DNA of 64,000 nt from Trichoplax sp. H2 (lineage: Eukaryota > Placozoa > Uniplacotomia > Trichoplacea), in contig NOWV01000182.1 in the NCBI GenBank assembly GCA_003344405.1, forward strand, positions 62,001-126,000. Reading direction: 5' to 3'. How positions within the stretch are numbered: the stretch's first letter is position 1; each line of letters starts with the position of its first letter. This document shows, piece after piece, positions 58,900 to 64,000 of the stretch. The notes below the pieces were generated by a model. The model made no database searches. It was not told the origin of the DNA and saw nothing but the letters and a program-made list of their open reading frames with translations. The position numbers were made by a program, and so were the translations under genes.

Positions 58900-60700
58900 A
58901 AGAGCTCTAATGATGATGATCCATCACCTTAGGCAGAGATTACTTTGCCGCATGTAATGGTTGAAATGATAGGGAAAAATCGCCAATGAATTGCAAAGTA
59001 TAAAAAGCCAACTGCAATCCTGGCAGATTTCATCACCATCCTCATCAACACTTTCCTGCCAACGTTGGTCCACTTTAACTTCATTAAAAGCAACTTGATT
59101 GATTCGGATGATCAATCTCATGATGGAACTCTTTCATTTTACCATAGTCATCACAGTAAAGCGTCCAATGTAGCAAATGACTCCACCAAAATGCTGCTAT
59201 GGGCATAATTGAACTGATCTTCAAAGTACCGGACTTGATCCATTTTGACCCTCGAGATGTAAACTTGAAGGCCATGATTAAATCATCAAGTAGTTGAAAA
59301 TCACTGCAGGATACCCCGTTATGATAACATCTTCCATCATGATTGGACAGAGTATGTGAAGACAAATCCAATATATTGTACTATTGCCGCTATCACACCG
59401 ATCCAATGCTATTTATTGGATGCACACGGTGAAAATATCCTATCCCAATCGACTCCATCTCTAAACATGATCGAACGGCCTAATGTTGACAAATATCACC
59501 CTCGCATCATGGGCGTTATTGCACGATTTCAAGTCAGAATTAATCCATCTAATCTTGTGCTTGTTTTACGTATCGTTGATGGCCACTGATGAAATCTTAA
59601 ACTGTGAAAATATGCTCGCCATGTCATCCAATAGCTCAATCATCATTTCATCTTCAAAACGAAACCTTTCCTTTCTCGAACATACAGTAGAGGATACTAT
59701 CAAAATGGGCTCATGGCTACTAGGATTGACAATTACATGTTGAATGGAGATTTTGACCTCGTTGTTATCCTTCCCTTCTCCTACTGATCCCATTCCAACC
59801 CTACACCATCATAACATAGGAGAACTTGAGGAAGATTGGATCATCGAGATCAAAGCTTTTTCTTCGACCTCCATGTTGATGGCAATCCATAACAGGGACC
59901 ATGTCAGTATCGATATTTGTCATCAGCTGATGTTCAATTCATCTCTAAACTCGAACTCTAACTAGGTCAAAGTCATCATCACCATCACCAAGTGGGAAAA
60001 CTTTTGGATAGTATGAACTACATCATATCGAATAATCCTCCATCAGGACTGTGTCAGCATTTACAGCTAATTAAAACTACATCTGCTAAATACGTCACAG
60101 CTACTATAACAAAAATAAGAGAATTTCGGGGGATGTGGACCATCGAGTTCCAAAAATTTTCCTCGTTCCCTCTACGGTATGAGCTACGCCATATCGGGCA
60201 GGAATCAATCGAAAGTCTTGCTATCCTAGCCTGCCATCACTGATCCCTGGCCATTCCTCCATTGCGATTGTGTCAGCGTTAATTCATCATCAGCTGATGT
60301 TTAATTGATTTATCCTACCATAAACTAACATTCTAAACAACGGCTCCTACAATCAAGTGAGTGTTATTATTCTAGAGGACATGGAGGACACAGACGACGA
60401 CATGTCAAGTAGAAATTCATGAAAGTCTGTTATTCTAGCCTGCTCTTACTGATCCCTTCGTACTCCTTCCTCTACAGTTAATAGACTACGGCATACCGAG
60501 TAGAAATGGATCAAGTCTTGTTCGCTCAGCCTGTTCTCACTAATGACAATATTCTCAAAATATCCGATTATGTAGGGTGCATTGATTATCAGCTGGTGCT
60601 GAATTTCCACCCAATCGTAAACACAGTCTATCCGATCACATCGCTAACAGCAATCATAATACAGTAAAGTAAAAAAACAGAGAATTGATCGAAGTCTCGT
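58900..60700. repeat. Diverged repeat-derived region without supported genes
   Basis: Phrases such as AGTCTTG(C/T)TATCCTAGCCTGC followed by TCACTGATCCCT, CATCAGCTGATGTT(C/T)AATT, and ATCATCGAG recur in diverged form near 59920, 60220, 60290, 60430 and 60520. Several frames of 62-95 codons occur on both strands (59084-60243), but they overlap each other, lack splice support and mirror the repeats. I treat them as non-coding. Confidence 0.4.
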
Positions 60701-61467
60701 GATCCTAGCTCTCACAACATCAATAATACACTTTTACATATCTTTTATCATTAGCCGCGATTGCAATGCTCGCAATAACATCCAATTTCCAACACACCCT
60801 ATGATGAATTAACGCTTCCATAAACAACTATTGCCCCATGGACGACAGTAAGACAACTCCACTATGGCTGCTATAATCGCAGCTTGACTCAACGATTAAA
60901 ATAAATCAATACCAATGTTGTTGTAGATGATTAATTGAATTGGATATGATCTCTTACCTTGTTGCGATGATGCAGTTCGCTTAATCGTTCAATCATGTCA
61001 TCAAGTATTCATGCAAAGGAAAAGAATACATTGTTTATTCGAGTAGAATAGTTATTCTTAACATCAATCATCATCATCATTATTGATGATGGCTATTCTA
61101 GCTCAATCAAAGAACATGACAAGGATAAAATGGCCATTTTTTTTTACCTTTTCGATTTGGGAATGGCCGCCCAGGGTCCAGGATAGGGAGACCAAATGTT
61201 TATGACATACCTATAGAATGCCCGAATCCTTACATTGACCGTGACATTTACATCAATCGGGAGGGCCAGTAAATTATGTCGGCAAAGTAGGGGTGGTCCA
61301 GTTCTTCATGATCGGCGCCATTCTCCTAGTATCATGCTCTATACTACACTACGAGATCCATATTGTGCTTTGTCATGGATGTCCAGTAGAGTCTTGCTTT
61401 TGCTCTCCCGTACAAAAGCTTGTTGATTCTGAGGTAAGCTAATCATTTCCTACTGCATTCATCATTC

Positions 61468-62265
61468 ACCGTCCAGCAAATAAGCAAGTCTTTCCACAGC
61501 AATGGCCATCGACATGCGGACGGATGGGTTATCCAACTCCAATTGCATTACTGCCATCGTTGACCCTTAGCGATGGATTCAAGTAATAATGAAGAAGCAA
61601 AATGAGCTTGTACTGTTAGGAGACAGCAAGGACTAGACAATATCGTAAAAAGGAAGTCTTTCCTCTGCAATAATCATCGACATGCGGACGGATGGGTTAT
61701 CCAACTCCAATTGCATTGCTGCCATCGTTAACCCTTAGCGATGGATTCAAGTAATAATGAAGAAGCAAAATGAGCTTGCACTGCTAGGAGACAGCAAGGA
61801 CTAGACAATATCGTTGCTTTATAGCAAGTTGAACAGATAGCTGAATTCAACCTCAGCACATCTGTACACCGTCCAGCAAATAAGGAAGTCTTTCCACAGC
61901 AATGGCCATCGACATGCGGACGGATGGGTTATCCAACTCCAATTGCATTGCTGCCATCGTTAACCCTTAGCGATGGATTCAAGTAATAATGAAGAAGCAA
62001 AATGAGCTTGTACTGTTAGGAGACAGCAAGGACTAGACAATATCGTAAAAAGGAAGTCTTTCCACTGCAATAATCATCGACATGCGGACGGATGGGTTAT
62101 CCAACTCCAATTGCATTACTGCCATCGTTAACCCTTAGCGATGGATTCAAGTAATAATGAAGAAGCATGATGAACTTGCACTGTCCTGAGACTGCAAGGA
62201 TTGAACAAATATCGTTGCTTTATAGCGATTGAATAGATATCTAGAATGCACATCAGCACATATAG
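61468..62265. repeat. Higher-order tandem repeat, 2 x 400 bp, each of two 168/232-bp monomers
   Basis: The phrase AAGTCTTTCC starts at 61486, 61654, 61886 and 62054, giving spacings of 168, 232 and 168. Each monomer contains ATCGACATGCGGACGGATGG, CCAACTCCAATTGCATT, CCCTTAGCGATGGATTCAAG and GAGACAGCAAGGACTAGAC. The first and third monomers share ACCGTCCAGCAAATAAG; the second and fourth share TATCGTAAAAAGGAAG. The 400-bp copies are nearly identical, so the dimer was duplicated recently. A diverged fragment (AAAATGAGCTTGCACTGTCAGT...) recurs near 63250. Confidence 0.9.
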
Positions 62266-64000
62266 TCTTTAGTCGTTTTGATCAGTTATGCTTTTGGTAT
62301 TGTCGTAACATCGCCTGTCCTGTAAACTACTGCTTGTTACCTTGTAGTGTACGCGCCATACAACGTGGGGAATCCTAGATATCGTACAATATTATTTATT
62401 TATTTACGGCTTATCTAAACCTTATCTAATGTTACTAGATTAAGATTACATGCTACAAATGTTCACGTGCATTAGGATATGGTATTCAAGTTATGTTGGT
62501 ACTAGAGCTGATTGGTTGTCACAGATCTTATGTCTCGTTAACGTGTGTATGATATCGCGCTTGGCATGCGCTTCCAATAAAATAGACTAAAGAAAAGGAA
62601 AGCTCAAAGTCTCAGATCTTGATCTCGTTACAGGTATTACTTAAATTATGGATTACGAAAGTACTCAATTTGTTTTCAAATGCATATTGCGTTGAGAAAT
62701 GCTGGAATACCGTATTGTTGTGATGTACTTTTTTCAGTATGTAATAACAACACGAAATGGCTAATCTGATCAAGATCGTGCAGTGCCATGAGTTTTCTCA
62801 TTTCATCAAGGCCGTGCAGTGAAAAGGGTTATCTTATGAAATGCCTGCAAGTACTTCAGTAAAGATACATAAATCAAATTGCCAATCTTATCTTGATCGA
62901 GAAGTTGCAAGAGCTATCTAGCTGGAATCATTTACATTAACCTCAGCTACTATGCTTTCGATAATGTCCTATTGTAAGATCTCTCTTCACTTCACTTATA
63001 TTTGATCAATTTGCTAGAATTAGCAAAACACTATCTTATCTCACAATATTACAATTACTGTACTTTCGATAGTACTTAGGACGTATAACTAGAATATAAC
63101 TTGGCTAGTTAATACTGAAGGAATCTTAAAATTTACGCGGTACTACACCTACCTACGGACAAAAATGACTCATAGCACAATCGAGATAGTTTATGAATCA
63201 CAACATGAATTTTCGTTTGCTAGTCAATGCATGATAGACTAAAGAGATAAAATGAGCTTGCACTGTCAGTAGACAGCCATGACTTTAAAATTGCTAGTCC
63301 TATCAAGGTCGTGCTATTACAGAAGATGGTACATGTAATTAATTTACACTATTGGGTTATAGCAGTGTAAGTAAACATACAAGTCAATGGAAAATAAAAT
63401 CGCAAACTAAAATCATGAATATCGATTTCTGCGAGCAATAGACAACTCAATTGAAATATTTAATAAAGTTTACAGCATACAGCTACTGGAGTAATGTTGT
63501 CAATTCTAATCAACCGAACTCTGTAAAGCTATAGTACTGTATACATGCAAATTCTAGCTCAAATAGACCCTATTCACTACCATATGCTGTTTTTGCAACA
63601 GTTTCGACCAGAGTTAGAAGCCCCTTTTCAACATGATCTCAAAATACAATTTTTGAGATCCCCAAGACTTCATGATAACAGAAGTAAGTCATTTTGATAA
63701 CAATCCATTTTTAAGTATTTTCAGCAATATAGGAAAGAATACTTCAACTATTGCAACATAGTCGAATTTCAACTACTGTATTGCTATGCATGCAATACTG
63801 CAACACAAATTATATATTAGCCACAGTTTGTAAGCCCTGCGCTAGCCAAGACATTCACACATAGTGAATCTAATCAAACCAAATTCAAGCAATCATGATA
63901 GAAAAGCTAGACTATAGCCTTGTATACAACTACATTTTCTAATAGGCATGTAGCTGCTTCGGCCAGTGGGTTCGTAACATACACGCATACCCATCACCTT
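62266..64000. other. No supported gene
   Basis: AT-rich sequence with short direct repeats (ATCAAG(A/G)(T/C)CGTGCAGTG near 62770 and 62810, and again near 63305). No exon, RNA gene or mobile element is recognised. Confidence 0.5.

Noticed and set aside
61468-62265. CRISPR-like array
   Set aside because: Repeat units are 168-232 bp with no short repeat plus unique spacer pattern, and the sequence is from an animal.
1-64000. tRNA and rRNA genes
   Set aside because: Looked for GGTTCGAATC-type B boxes and rRNA signatures by eye. None had a foldable context. A tRNAscan-SE run would be decisive.

Overview
The window looks like nuclear DNA of an early-branching animal, most likely a placozoan such as Trichoplax. 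It is AT-rich, and its genes are split into many short exons with GT...AG introns of about 40 to 2,700 bp. The products are animal-type: two ADAM metalloproteases, a glutamate-receptor-type ligand-binding domain, a LIM protein, a Tudor-domain protein, WDHD1/AND-1, RAD51AP1 and mitochondrial ribosomal protein L28. There is a 20-N assembly gap. The species assignment is inference. Gene models were built by hand from splice sites, reading phase and recognisable protein motifs. Where all exons were found, the summed coding length is a multiple of three.

Layout: 1-3,792 (minus) is the 5' part of a receptor gene whose signal-peptide exon lies 2.7 kb from the next exon. From 3.8 to 18 kb there is a gene-poor AT-rich stretch. 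It holds a well-formed 358-bp solo LTR (8,005-8,362), a previously unlisted two-exon 75-codon gene (13,681-14,055, minus) and a weaker two-exon candidate (14,646 and 17,820). From 18.4 to 29.5 kb two ADAM genes stand head-to-tail. The downstream copy is a complete, apparently active membrane ADAM. The upstream copy keeps the same intron pattern but has lost its zinc site, its cysteine-rich region and its membrane anchor, and has gained eight 26-residue Thr-rich repeats.

From 30.2 to 41.2 kb lies a divergent pair: WDHD1 (minus; replisome adaptor) and a 349-aa RAD51AP1 homologue (plus; homologous recombination). They are separated by 1.9 kb that is largely built from palindromic TACAGTACTGTA-type repeats. 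From 43.3 to 50.0 kb (plus) are MRPL28, an unidentified 145-codon ORF and an essentially intronless Tudor gene. From 50 to 54 kb is repeat-rich DNA. It contains an assembly gap flanked by a 0.5-0.6 kb duplication that looks like an unmerged contig overlap, followed by a retroelement terminus. From 54.1 to 56.9 kb (minus) are a minimal single-LIM protein and an unrecognised coiled-coil gene. From 57 to 64 kb there are no convincing genes, only several families of degenerate tandem repeats, including a 400-bp higher-order repeat at 61.5-62.3 kb.

The genes do not form an operon-like system. The most notable biology is the duplicated ADAM that has become a secreted pseudoprotease with a mucin-like tail, and the RAD51AP1 homologue paired with WDHD1.
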